Shown here piece by piece: positions 1 to 8,514 of a DNA stretch of 64,000 bases (position 1 is its first letter; each line of letters starts with the position of its first letter). Source of the DNA: Hyphomicrobiales bacterium (GTDB lineage Bacteria; Pseudomonadota; Alphaproteobacteria; Rhizobiales; Beijerinckiaceae). The stretch spans positions 62,746 to 126,745 of the forward strand of contig UBZM01000016.1 in the NCBI GenBank assembly GCA_900470095.1, in the 5' to 3' direction. The translations under genes and the position numbers were made by a program. Under the pieces are notes generated by a model. It saw nothing but the letters and a program-made list of their open reading frames with translations, made no database searches and was not told the DNA's origin.

Positions 1-1270
1 CGATGCGCAGCATCGAACCGGTGTTCGAAACCGTGAACCCGCCGCCGATCGCGGCCTGGATCTGAGCTGCCACCGAAGCCGGCCCGCCCGAGAAATCAAT
101 GCCGACCACGGTGTTGTTGGCATCGCCGCTGGCCGATGCCGGCAGCGGCAGCGATGCGCCGGATTCCACACGAACGAAAGTAAAGCGCCGCGTCGCCCCA
201 CCAGGAGTGACCTGGTAGTCGAGCGTCACGCTGTTGCCGGACTGAAGCCCGGCGAGGTCGACATCGAAGCCTGACGCCGCGCCTGCAGTAACGGCAGTTC
301 CCGCGATTTCCCGATCAGACAAGGCGCTCGAGAGCTGCGCGGCCATCTCGTCGAGCTGGGCCTGCATCTGCACCAGCGTCTTGTCACGAAGCTCGAGATT
401 GGCCGCAATTTCCCCTGACCGGAATACCTTGTTGGCGATCGCGTCGATCTGGTTGCCGGAATTGTCGGTCATCGTGATGGTGCCGACACCACGCGTCGCC
501 GCGTTAGGGCTCCATTGCGACTCCGGGCCAAGCGCCGAGCGCCCGTCGAAGCTGAACTTCACCGCCGGACGGCCGTCGAAGATCTGGGCACCTGATCCGG
601 TGACGATGCTGAGCGAGCCGCGCGCATCCTCACTGGTCTTGATGTCCATGTATTGCGAGAGCTCGGAGACGATCCGGTCGCGCTGGTCTTTCAGACCCGC
701 TGTCGCCTGGTCGGTCTGCCCCTGCACGATCCGGGCATTGACGCTGGTCAGCGAGTCCAGCAGCTGGTTGATCTGGTTGACGGCACCGCCGATCTTCGTC
801 TCGGCCTGGGTGCGTTCAGCCTGAACGCCGGCAGACAGCCCGTTCAGGCGGTTTGCGAGCTGGCTGGCTGCATCGAGCACAGCCGTGCGGTTTGTATAGG
901 ATGACGGGTCGTTCTTCAGCGCCTGGAGCGAGGTGGTGAAGGAGCTGTAGACCGAATCCAGCGCCGTCGCGCTTCCCGGTGCTCCGAATAGCTTGTCGAG
1001 GTTCGAGAGCGCATCCGCCCGGGTCGAGGTGTAGGCGGCGCCGGCGCTTTCCTGCCAGAGCTGATGCTGGACGATCTTGTCGAGCAGGCGCTGAACGGCC
1101 GTGCTCGACGTGCCGATCGTCGCGCCGCTCAGCGTATCTGAGGTGCCGACGACGCGCCGGACATAGCCGGCGACGCCGGCATTGGCGACATTCTGCGAAA
1201 CGACGCCGATACCGGTCTGCGTGACATGCAGCCCGGAAATCGCGGTGCCCAGGGAAGTACTCAGACCCAT
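1..1270 (-). CDS. flgK: Flagellar hook-associated protein FlgK (partial, C-terminus outside window)
   Basis: An open frame runs leftward from the ATG at 1270 to the window edge, giving about 423 residues without a stop. The N-terminus (MGLSTSLGTAISGLHVTQTG) and the following QNVANAGVAGYVRR segment match the N-terminal coiled-coil region of FlgK (HAP1), the first junction protein between hook and filament. FlgK is exported by the flagellar type III apparatus. The gene sits 71 bp downstream of flgE in the same direction, the usual hook gene order in Rhizobiales, and flgL would be expected next beyond position 1. The family assignment is secure from N-terminal similarity and context. The C-terminal helical domain cannot be checked. 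Confidence 0.9.
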   Translation of the reverse strand, partial: MGLSTSLGTAISGLHVTQTGIGVVSQNVANAGVAGYVRRVVGTSDTLSGATIGTSSTAVQRLLDKIVQHQLWQESAGAAYTSTRADALSNLDKLFGAPGSATALDSVYSSFTTSLQALKNDPSSYTNRTAVLDAASQLANRLNGLSAGVQAERTQAETKIGGAVNQINQLLDSLTSVNARIVQGQTDQATAGLKDQRDRIVSELSQYMDIKTSEDARGSLSIVTGSGAQIFDGRPAVKFSFDGRSALGPESQWSPNAATRGVGTITMTDNSGNQIDAIANKVFRSGEIAANLELRDKTLVQMQAQLDEMAAQLSSALSDREIAGTAVTAGAASGFDVDLAGLQSGNSVTLDYQVTPGGATRRFTFVRVESGASLPLPASASGDANNTVVGIDFSGGPASVAAQIQAAIGGGFTVSNTGSMLRI

Positions 1271-1341
1271 CGTCAACTCCTGCCGTCACCGGCGATCCTC
1301 CTGGATCGCCCGGAACCGCCTCCGCCGGCGGTCAAGGCCGC

Positions 1342-2757
1342 TCAGCGGATGATGCTGAACACGTCGCGCAGCATTTCCTGCGCAGTGCTGATCACCTTGG
1401 TGTTGGCCGAGTAGGCCTGCTGAGTGACGATCATCTTCGAGAATTCGTCGGCGATGTCGGTGTTGGATTGCTCGACATTTCCGCCGATGAGCTGGGAGGT
1501 GCCGAGACCGATGATCGGCGGTCCGGATTCAATTGTCTCCTCGAAGGCGCCACCGTCGAGGCGCTTCAGGGCGTTGCCGGCGTTGAAGCGGGCCACCGAG
1601 AGCTGAGCCATCGCGACGACCTGGCCGTTGCTGAAGGTGCCGATCACCTGGCCTTCGGCCGAAACCGAGACGCGATCGAGCGTGCCGGCGGTGTAGCCGT
1701 CCTGGCGGATGCTGCGCGCGTCGATCTGGCCGCTGACATCGCCGTTCTGGGTCAGGCCATTGCCGCCGGTCGTGAGGTTGATGCCGGAGATCGCCGTGCC
1801 CGCGATCGTCATGTTCGGCAGCGTGATGTTGCCGCCGGCGGGGCTCGTCATCTGGCCGGTGGTACCGAAAGTGATATCGACATTCGCATTGCGATAAGCC
1901 ACGGCGCCGCCCGTCGCGCTGGTATTCTCGGCAACGAAGAGGTTCCAAGTGTCGACGGTCGCCGGAACGGCCGGCGGACCCACCTGGGCCGGCGCCGCAT
2001 TCGTGGTCTTGGCCCAGCGCAACTCGACGCTCGTCGCCTTGCCGAGCGCGTCATAGACGGTAACGGACCCGCCCGCGATGGAATCGCTCAGGAATCGGGT
2101 GACGTCGGCGCCGGTCACGAGACCGGTTCCGCCGGCGGTCGTGGACAGCGGATTGGAGGTGTAGCCGGTGGCCTTCAGCAGCTCGGAACCCGGAACTGTG
2201 GTCTTCGCGTTCGTCGTGCCGGGATAGGCCGGGATATTGGCGCGATACTCGATCGAGGTCGTCGCCTTGGCCGGGAACTGTTCCTTGGTGATGCGCAGCA
2301 CTTCTGGCTGGGTGCCGACCAACTGGCCCGTGACGGCGTCGATCTTCAGCCCCTTCAGATAGTAGCCCGCGCCATTCACCAGATAGCCATTGGCATCGAA
2401 GTCGAAATCGCCGCGGCGGGTATAGAGATTGCTGTTGGTGAACTGGGTATTGGCTCCAAGGCCGCTCTGGCGCTGGTCGACGACGAAGAAGCCATCGCCG
2501 TTGATCGCAACGTTGGTGTCGATGCGCGTGGCCTGGAGATCGCCCTGGATCGTGTTGGTCGCGCGGCTATAGGCCGCGACCGAACCCGCGATCTGGCGAT
2601 TCAGAGCCGAATCCGGAACCAGATCCGAAAACGTCGTATCGACACGCTTGAAGCCGGCCGTCCGCGAATTCGCGATATTGCCCGAGATATTTTCGAGCGC
2701 ATAGGACTGCGCCTGCATGCCGGAAACTGCCGTCGTCAGCGCGCTGAAGACACCCAT
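1342..2757 (-). CDS. flgE: Flagellar hook protein FlgE
   Basis: A 471-residue protein that polymerises into the flagellar hook, the flexible joint between the rod and the FlgK/FlgL junction. The N-terminus (residues about 5-40, with SYALENISGNIANSRTAGFK) is the flagellar basal-body rod motif. The C-terminus (about 425-469, with NVEQSNTDIADEFSKMIVTQ followed by QAYSANTK) is the matching C-terminal rod/hook helix. The Asn/Thr/Gly-rich middle forms the outer hook domains. There is no signal peptide, as expected for type III export. The start is supported by GAGGG about 6 bases upstream of the ATG. flgK follows after 71 bp. Confidence 0.95.
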   Translation of the reverse strand: MGVFSALTTAVSGMQAQSYALENISGNIANSRTAGFKRVDTTFSDLVPDSALNRQIAGSVAAYSRATNTIQGDLQATRIDTNVAINGDGFFVVDQRQSGLGANTQFTNSNLYTRRGDFDFDANGYLVNGAGYYLKGLKIDAVTGQLVGTQPEVLRITKEQFPAKATTSIEYRANIPAYPGTTNAKTTVPGSELLKATGYTSNPLSTTAGGTGLVTGADVTRFLSDSIAGGSVTVYDALGKATSVELRWAKTTNAAPAQVGPPAVPATVDTWNLFVAENTSATGGAVAYRNANVDITFGTTGQMTSPAGGNITLPNMTIAGTAISGINLTTGGNGLTQNGDVSGQIDARSIRQDGYTAGTLDRVSVSAEGQVIGTFSNGQVVAMAQLSVARFNAGNALKRLDGGAFEETIESGPPIIGLGTSQLIGGNVEQSNTDIADEFSKMIVTQQAYSANTKVISTAQEMLRDVFSIIR

Positions 2758-2939
2758 GATACCCTCGCCTCAACCCTGGCGCCCGGATGGGCGCCCAATA
2801 CGTCGAGGCAGCCACTGCACGGCCTGTGCCATGCAGCAGGATTCTATTTTTCAACGACTTGGATGGTTTCGAAACCGTATCACGGTGAATTCCGCCCGGC
2901 AGTTTCCGTGCCGGCCGGCAAATCTTGCCGAGCCATGAC

Positions 2940-3941
2940 TCAACTGGAAGCAGTGCCGCGCCAGGACGGAAGGTCGCTTGCAACATCCGACAGGGTCGGT
3001 GGCTTGGCTTCGATGAATGGCAGGGGCCGACAGACGGCGAGCGCAGCGAGCCCGACGCGCGCCGTCAGCAGGCCATTGAGCACGCCCTCGCCGAGCTTGG
3101 CCGACAGCCGTGCGGCGAGCCCCTGCCCGACCACCTGCTGAACCAGTGCATCACCGGCCGCGATGCCGCCTGTGACCACCAGATGCCCCAGCACCTGCCG
3201 CGCCAGCCGCAGCAGGCCCAGCGTCCCGGGACGGCCGGCATAAATGCCGGCGATCGCTCGCAGCAATCTGGCGCAGGCCACGAGCACGAAGACGATATCG
3301 ATCAGGGCCCGGGGGCTGACAGCCGTAACCAGCGAGACCCGGCGCGCAGCCAGCGCGATCTGCGCCTGCGCCGCAGCATCGAGCGGCGTCATCAGGCTCC
3401 GCTCCGCGACCGTCAGAACATCATGCGGCGCAAAGAGCTGAGGCAGGCTGTCCTCCAGCTCTGCCCTGTTCTTTGCGGTCTCGGGCCGCGCAGCATAGAG
3501 GCGCTGGAGTTCGCCCGTGATCGCCTTGGCTTCGTCGAGAGTGCCACCGGCAAGCACCGCGGTGGCACGCAGCCGCAAGGACTCGACGCGCCGCTCGCGG
3601 AGGATGTCGCGCAGAACCTTGCCCAGCATCACTAGAAGGGCGAGCACGGCGACCGCCGCCGAGGCCAATGCCGCATAACCCAGCACCGGGCTCTCATTCA
3701 TCAGCGAGGAGATGGTCCGCTCGGCCCAGACGCCGATCGAGAGCGTCAGGAAGGCGGACAGGCCCGCAACGAACACGCTGCCCCAGCTGAGGCCCCTACG
3801 GTTCGCAGCCGGGACGGCGGCCGGCTCGACCGGGTCGAGCGGTTCGCTTTCGGGCAGGACAGCAACTCCCGTCGTCATGCGTGGAGCGTCCTCGCCCGGC
3901 ACGGTGGCATCGAGACGCACGGCGAGGGGAGTCTTGCTCAT
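2940..3941 (-). CDS. YcjF/DUF697-family inner-membrane protein (TIGR01620-like)
   Basis: A 333-residue protein with an acidic, proline-containing N-terminus. Two predicted membrane helices follow near residues 45-70 and 85-112, and then a long soluble alpha-helical region. This layout and its position directly after a YcjX-like GTPase match the YcjF (DUF697) partner family. The role of the ycjX-ycjF pair is poorly defined; it is linked to stress response in enterics. A GTG and an ATG at 3962 and 3959 overlap the upstream stop, but the ATG at 3941 has a strong GGAGG about 8 bases before it and was chosen. Expression is probably coupled to the ycjX-like gene. Family assignment rests on architecture and context. 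Confidence 0.75.
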   Translation of the reverse strand: MSKTPLAVRLDATVPGEDAPRMTTGVAVLPESEPLDPVEPAAVPAANRRGLSWGSVFVAGLSAFLTLSIGVWAERTISSLMNESPVLGYAALASAAVAVLALLVMLGKVLRDILRERRVESLRLRATAVLAGGTLDEAKAITGELQRLYAARPETAKNRAELEDSLPQLFAPHDVLTVAERSLMTPLDAAAQAQIALAARRVSLVTAVSPRALIDIVFVLVACARLLRAIAGIYAGRPGTLGLLRLARQVLGHLVVTGGIAAGDALVQQVVGQGLAARLSAKLGEGVLNGLLTARVGLAALAVCRPLPFIEAKPPTLSDVASDLPSWRGTASS

Positions 3942-3958
3942 GGGTCCGCCTCCCTCCA

Positions 3959-5407
3959 TCACGCCAGCCTGTCACCGATCAGGAATTCGAGCGCACGGTC
4001 GAGGCGAATCTGCGGCGGAGGCTGGCTCCGCCCTCCCGCATCCGGCAGCACCAGCGGCGGCCTGAAGCGGGGCGCCCGCACCTGCCAGGACTGCGCCTTC
4101 GGATCGAAGATCGCCTCGGGCCGCTCAGGCAGCTCGCCCGGGAAGATCGCCGCTTCGGCGATGCCGTCGAAGACCTCGTCGCCGACCCTCTCGGCCGCCT
4201 CCGGCACGCCCGCGATCGCCGGCAGGTCCTCGCGTCCCTGCTTGATCCTGACTTCCCTCGTCGCCCGGACCGCCGCCAGCGCCATCGCCTCGACCTTGGC
4301 GCCGGCGCCTTGCGCCCGCGCGGCCGCGCGGGCCACGAGATGTGACATCACCGCCGCCAGCCGGTCGTGACTGGTATGGTGGATATGGTCGGCCTTCGTC
4401 GCCGCGAAGAGGACGCGCTCGATGCGTGGCGCGAACAGGCTCGTCAGCCAGGAGTTGCGGCCGACGGAAAAAGCCGTGAGGGCCTGGCCAAGCGCCGTTT
4501 CAAGATCGGCGAGCGCCGGTGGGCCGGCATCGAGGGCCGCCAATGCATCGACCAGCACGATCTGCCGGTCCAGGCGGGCGAAATGATCACGGAAGAACGG
4601 CGTCACCACGACCCGCTTATAGGCCTCGTAGCGATCTGCCATCAGCCCTGCCAGCGTGCCTGGCGCGACCTCGGTATCGGGAGCAATCTCGAGCGGCGCG
4701 AAGGTCAGCGCCGGTGAACCTTCGAGATCACCCGGCATCAGGAACCGCCCCGGCGGGGTCACGGCGACGGCTTCCGGATCGGCGCGCAGCCTTGCGAGAT
4801 AGGCCTTGAACAGATCGCTCGCGGCTTCCGCGGCGAGTTCGTCAGGCGGCCCCGACGGATCGCGGACAGCAAGGTCATCGAGCCAGGGCTTGGCTGAACC
4901 GATCCGGTGGGCCTTGCGCGCATCTGCGATCGCCTGCCGCGACCAGGTCTTGTAGTCGACGCCGATCAGCGCGAGGTCGAGCAGCCATTCGCCGGGATAG
5001 TCGACGATATCCAGTGTCAGCGTCGCCGGCCCCTTGAACCAGCCGGACGCTCGCTCGTAGTCGATCTCGACCCGCAACTCCGCAATGCGCCGGGTCGACT
5101 CGGGCCAGCGCCGGTCGGGGCCTGACAGGGCGGCGCGGTGAGCCTCATAGGGAAAGCGCGGCACATCGGGATCCGGTTGAGGCACCAGCCGCACACGCGT
5201 GATCCGGCCATCGGCCGCCGCCTTGAGCACCGGTAGCCTGGCGCCCTCGATGAGATTTTGGATCAGCGCCGTGGTGAAGACCGTCTTGCCCGAGCGCGAC
5301 AGTCCGGTGACTCCCAAGCGCAGGCGCGGCCGGGCTAGTCCAAGCAGGCTGTCACCGAAGGCCAGCGCAGCATTGCGCGCCTCGTCGAGATAGGAGGGGG
5401 GGCTCAT
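3959..5407 (-). CDS. YcjX-like P-loop GTPase (DUF463)
   Basis: A 482-residue protein of the YcjX/DUF463 family. A P-loop GLSRSGKT lies at residues 35-42, a Walker B-like DIVDYPGEWLLDL segment lies around residue 130, and a TKAD nucleotide-specificity motif occurs near residue 330. Structural work on YcjX homologues shows a GTPase with a large inserted helical domain, but the cellular role remains uncertain. The stop codon overlaps the possible start of the downstream YcjF-like gene. The ATG at 5407 gives the usual YcjX N-terminus; a GTG at 5452 would add 15 residues and overlap the upstream phosphatase gene. The pairing with a YcjF-like gene is conserved in proteobacteria. Confidence 0.85.
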   Translation of the reverse strand: MSPPSYLDEARNAALAFGDSLLGLARPRLRLGVTGLSRSGKTVFTTALIQNLIEGARLPVLKAAADGRITRVRLVPQPDPDVPRFPYEAHRAALSGPDRRWPESTRRIAELRVEIDYERASGWFKGPATLTLDIVDYPGEWLLDLALIGVDYKTWSRQAIADARKAHRIGSAKPWLDDLAVRDPSGPPDELAAEAASDLFKAYLARLRADPEAVAVTPPGRFLMPGDLEGSPALTFAPLEIAPDTEVAPGTLAGLMADRYEAYKRVVVTPFFRDHFARLDRQIVLVDALAALDAGPPALADLETALGQALTAFSVGRNSWLTSLFAPRIERVLFAATKADHIHHTSHDRLAAVMSHLVARAAARAQGAGAKVEAMALAAVRATREVRIKQGREDLPAIAGVPEAAERVGDEVFDGIAEAAIFPGELPERPEAIFDPKAQSWQVRAPRFRPPLVLPDAGGRSQPPPQIRLDRALEFLIGDRLA

Positions 5408-5432
5408 GCGGTAAGGAACGGAGCAGGACCGC

Positions 5433-5960
5433 TCATTCGTCCGGCCCCTCACCCAGCGAGGCGGGTGTCACGAAACGCTCGAGCCGGCCGCCGCGCGGCG
5501 CGACATCACGCCAGTCTTCAACGGCGAAATCGAGCACGGCCAGTCCACAGGTCGGGTATTTCTGTGCCATTCGCGCCGCCGCATAACGGTCACCATGGCC
5601 CGTCAGCTTGGCAGCCAATTCCTCGAAGCCGGGATTATGCCCGATCATCAGCAGCGTGCGGACATTGGCTTCGGTGTCGTGGACGACCTGCAGCAACCGC
5701 TCGGGCTTGGCCTCGTAGATGCGCGGTTCGAGATGGCTTCCGGGTCGCTCCGGCAGCATTGGCCCGACCAGTTCCCAGGTCTCGGTCGTTCGGCGCGCAG
5801 GCGAGACCAGCACGAGATCGGGCAGCAGCATCTCTTCTGCCAGATAGCGCCCCATGACAGGGGCTGCTTCGCGGCCTCTGACCGCTAGCGGTCGCTCCCG
5901 ATCGGTGAGACCGGTGGACCAGCTCGACTTGGCGTGGCGAAGAAGCAGAAGGCGCAGCAT
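5433..5960 (-). CDS. SixA-like phosphohistidine phosphatase (histidine phosphatase superfamily)
   Basis: A 175-residue single-domain protein of the branch-1 histidine phosphatase superfamily. The N-terminal LLLRHAKSSW carries the catalytic R-H pair of the RHG-type motif, SPARRTTETW supplies a second phosphate-binding Arg, and LMIGHNPGFEEL provides the second active-site His. This short form matches SixA, which dephosphorylates phosphohistidine on phosphotransfer domains, but substrates of alphaproteobacterial homologues are mostly unknown. It lies 25 bp upstream of the YcjX-like gene in the same direction, so the three genes probably form an operon. Confidence 0.85.
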   Translation of the reverse strand: MLRLLLLRHAKSSWSTGLTDRERPLAVRGREAAPVMGRYLAEEMLLPDLVLVSPARRTTETWELVGPMLPERPGSHLEPRIYEAKPERLLQVVHDTEANVRTLLMIGHNPGFEELAAKLTGHGDRYAAARMAQKYPTCGLAVLDFAVEDWRDVAPRGGRLERFVTPASLGEGPDE

Positions 5961-6012
5961 AATCAGAACCTAACCATCTGCTTCGGGTTTTGCGAGAGGC
6001 CTCACACTCCTC

Positions 6013-6249
6013 TCAGGCCTCCGCGGTCCCGCCGCCCTCCTCTTCGCCCGGCTCGTAGCGCAGCAGGTCGCCGGGCTGGCATTGGAGCGTGTCGCAGATG
6101 CGCGAAAGCGTATCGAAACGCATGCCACGGACCTTCCCGGACTTGAGCTGAGAGACCTGCTGCTCGGTCAGGCCGATGCGCTGGGCCAATTCCTTCGAGC
6201 GCATCTTTCGACGCGCCAGCATGACATCGAGTTCGACGATGATCGGCAT
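6013..6249 (-). CDS. Small XRE-family helix-turn-helix regulator (YozG-like)
   Basis: A 78-residue protein that is almost entirely one Cro/CI-type HTH domain. The residues KELAQRIGLTEQQVSQLKSG form the recognition helix-turn-helix, followed by RFDTLSRICDTLQCQPGDLL. The tail is acidic and glycine-rich. It begins 9 bp after a DUF2975 membrane protein gene. DUF2975 plus a small XRE regulator is a recurrent two-gene arrangement (YoaS/YozG in Bacillus), so the regulator probably acts on its own operon, perhaps with activity tuned by the membrane partner. That last point is inference. Confidence 0.85.
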   Translation of the reverse strand: MPIIVELDVMLARRKMRSKELAQRIGLTEQQVSQLKSGKVRGMRFDTLSRICDTLQCQPGDLLRYEPGEEEGGGTAEA

Positions 6250-6258
6250 CGCCCTGTC

Positions 6259-6825
6259 CTACACGAAACTCTGATTCTCGTCAGAGAGGCGCATTGCCTC
6301 GCGCAGCACCAGCCCGAAGGCGACAAGGACTGCGCCCGCGGCGAGCGCGCCGAACATGCCGGGATCGAGCGTGATTGCAAGCTGCCTGCGGCCGGCCGGA
6401 TTATCATAGGTCAGCGCCACGCTCTGCAGGGCCCGCGCAACCGGGGTCGCTGCACCAAACAGAATGAGCAGCCAGCCGATCCGACTGAGTTCGACGGCAT
6501 TGACGACTTCGAGGACCCGTCCCTTTCCGAAGCGCCCGAACAGGTTTGCCAGACGCAGCATCGCGTAGATGAACAATCCCGCCGGAACAGTGCCGACAGA
6601 CAGTGCCAGCCAGTAGCTGCGCATCGCCGTCGTCGGCGGCGCGACAGTCACGCCAATAGTGCCGCGCGCATGATTGGCGAGGCTTTCAGGGTCGCTCCAC
6701 AACCAGGCCATGCCGAATCCCATGAGCAATGCTGCGGCATAGCTGGCGAGCCGTGCTGCCATGCTGACGCGCTTCAGCCTGGCCAGCGGCGCCTCGCTCG
6801 ACCTCAAAGTGCTTTCCGCGCTCAT
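6259..6825 (-). CDS. DUF2975 family membrane protein
   Basis: A 188-residue protein with four predicted membrane helices (roughly residues 25-45, 70-95, 110-135 and 155-175), matching the DUF2975 family. The function is unknown. It is the first gene of a two-gene unit with the small XRE regulator 9 bp downstream, an arrangement seen widely in bacteria. The upstream intergenic stretch (6826-6916) is AT-rich compared with its surroundings, contains TTGACA at 6842-6847 on the plus strand, and separates this gene from a divergent lipoprotein gene, so both probably start there. Confidence 0.75.
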   Translation of the reverse strand: MSAESTLRSSEAPLARLKRVSMAARLASYAAALLMGFGMAWLWSDPESLANHARGTIGVTVAPPTTAMRSYWLALSVGTVPAGLFIYAMLRLANLFGRFGKGRVLEVVNAVELSRIGWLLILFGAATPVARALQSVALTYDNPAGRRQLAITLDPGMFGALAAGAVLVAFGLVLREAMRLSDENQSFV

Positions 6826-6916
6826 TTAATTCTGCCCTCGATTGACAAAATTAAACTAATAGATGAATTTTTGAATGTCTAGGCCACAACCTCATTTGAA
6901 ATTAACGAGCCTCATC

Positions 6917-7510
6917 ATGCGTCCCTCCCTGTCCGCTTCCATGATCGTGGCCGCCTTTGCCGGCGCGTGCGGCCATGTCCCGCTGAGTTCCCTGCCGAAA
7001 CTGTCGCGGATCGACATGCGCAGCACGACCCTGGCCGATCTGCGCGCCGCCATCAGCCTGCCGTCCGATATCCGCCCTTTGCCGGGCAGCGTCACCATGA
7101 CGATCGTGATCAACCCCAGGGACGGCGGACGCCATGAGCGCAAGGTCGTGCTGGAGGAAGTGCGCGACGCCACCGAACTCGCCGCAACGCCGGTCATGGT
7201 CTCGCCGGGACGGCGTCTGACCGTGTTCCGACTCAGCCCCGCGGATGCAACCAAGCTCTCGGTCTTCCGCGAGGAGCTGCTTGTCGGGGCCAGCAACAGC
7301 GGCAATCGCGGCTCGCTCGCGCTCGGTGCCGACAAGGCCTGTCGCACCGGTGAACTCGGCAACAAGCCAATCCTGATGACGAGCTATCTGAAGACCTCGG
7401 AAACGCAAGACTATGTCGTGGTCGCGCGCGATTTCGACCTGCGCGAAGCGGTGCGCGCAGTCGACCCCAAGATCGATCTCGCGGTGGCGATCCCGCCCTG
7501 CGATCCCTGA
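6917..7510 (+). CDS. Putative lipoprotein of unknown function
   Basis: A 197-residue protein if the ATG at 6917 is used; an upstream ATG at 6875 would add 14 residues that weaken the signal peptide. The N-terminus is a short signal sequence ending in AAFAGAC, a plausible lipobox with Cys as the lipidated residue. The rest is soluble and looks like a beta-rich envelope domain; two further Cys residues (in KACRTGEL and IPPCDP) could pair. I do not recognise a family. It lies convergent to the MoxR-like gene, whose stop is 12 bp away, and divergent from the DUF2975 gene. Confidence 0.65.
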   Translation: MRPSLSASMIVAAFAGACGHVPLSSLPKLSRIDMRSTTLADLRAAISLPSDIRPLPGSVTMTIVINPRDGGRHERKVVLEEVRDATELAATPVMVSPGRRLTVFRLSPADATKLSVFREELLVGASNSGNRGSLALGADKACRTGELGNKPILMTSYLKTSETQDYVVVARDFDLREAVRAVDPKIDLAVAIPPCDP

Positions 7511-7524
7511 GCGGTCAGCCGCTC
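7509..7524. terminator. Short inverted repeat between convergent genes
   Basis: GAGCGG and CCGCTC flank a TCAG loop exactly between the stops of the lipoprotein and moxR-like genes. It lacks a T-run, so it is a weak candidate for a bidirectional terminator. Confidence 0.3.
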
Positions 7525-8368
7525 AGCGGCTCTCCCGCCTCACCATGAAGGCGAGCTTCTCGAACAGGCTGACATCCTGCTCGTTCTTGAGCAGCGCTCC
7601 GTGCAGCGGCGGGATCAGCTTGCGCGGGTCGCGCTCACGCAGGACCTCCGGGCCGATATCTTCGGCGACCAGCAGCTTCAGCCAGTCGAGCAGCTCCGAG
7701 GTCGAGGGCTTCTTCTTGATGCCCGGAACCTCGCGCACCTCGAAGAACAGGCGCAGCGCCTCCTCCATCAGCCGCTTCTTGATACCGGGGAAATGCACCT
7801 CGACGATCGCCTGCATCGTCTGCGCATCGGGAAAGCGGATGTAGTGGAAGAAGCAGCGGCGCAGGAACGCGTCCGGCAGTTCCCTTTCGTTATTGGAGGT
7901 GATGATCATCACCGGGCGCTGCGCGGCCCGAACCGTCTGGCCGGTCTCGTAGACATGGAACTCCATGCGGTCGAGCTCAAGCAGCAAGTCGTTCGGGAAC
8001 TCGATATCGGCCTTGTCGATCTCGTCGATCAGCAGCACGGGTCGTTCGCTCGAGGCGAAGGCGTCCCAGAGCTTGCCGCGCTTGATGTAGTTCGAGATGT
8101 CGGACACCCGCGGATCGCCGAGCTGGCTGTCGCGCAGGCGGCTGACCGCATCATACTCGTAAAGACCTTGCTGGGCCTTGGTCGTCGATTTGATGTGCCA
8201 GGTGATCAGCGGCGCCTTCAGAGCCGATGCGATCTCCTCCGCCAGCACAGTCTTGCCGGTGCCCGGTTCTCCCTTGACCAGCAGAGGCCGCTCCAGCCGG
8301 ATCGCCGCGTTGACTGCGACGGTGAGATCCTCGGTTGCGACATAGGAATCGGTGCCGGCGAAACGCAT
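7523..8368 (-). CDS. MoxR-family AAA+ ATPase
   Basis: A 281-residue AAA+ ATPase of the MoxR/CoxD-like clade. The Walker A motif GEPGTGKT is at residues 33-40, Walker B VLLIDEIDKAD is near 112, and sensor/arginine motifs occur around TSNNERELPDAFLRRC. MoxR proteins act as chaperone-like ATPases, usually with a von Willebrand factor A (VWA) partner encoded next door, to mature metalloenzymes or envelope complexes. No VWA gene adjoins it here; it ends beside a convergent lipoprotein gene. AGGGG 6 bases before the ATG supports the start. The client protein cannot be inferred. Confidence 0.9.
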   Translation of the reverse strand: MRFAGTDSYVATEDLTVAVNAAIRLERPLLVKGEPGTGKTVLAEEIASALKAPLITWHIKSTTKAQQGLYEYDAVSRLRDSQLGDPRVSDISNYIKRGKLWDAFASSERPVLLIDEIDKADIEFPNDLLLELDRMEFHVYETGQTVRAAQRPVMIITSNNERELPDAFLRRCFFHYIRFPDAQTMQAIVEVHFPGIKKRLMEEALRLFFEVREVPGIKKKPSTSELLDWLKLLVAEDIGPEVLRERDPRKLIPPLHGALLKNEQDVSLFEKLAFMVRRESR

Positions 8369-8514
8369 GGAAACCCCTTCGAACGATGCGGGCGGACGCT
8401 ACGGGCCGTCTCCGGGAACGGCAAGTTTTTTGCTGGAGTCCGCACAAGCGCTTGTATCGCAAGCTCTTGGACCGCAAACATGAATCGCCCCTGAATCGGC
8501 AGTGCGAGGATAGC

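Noticed and set aside
1468..3141. Plus-strand frame of 557 codons
   Set aside because: It is antisense to flgE and the YcjF-like gene; Arg/Gly/Ala-rich translation without domains.
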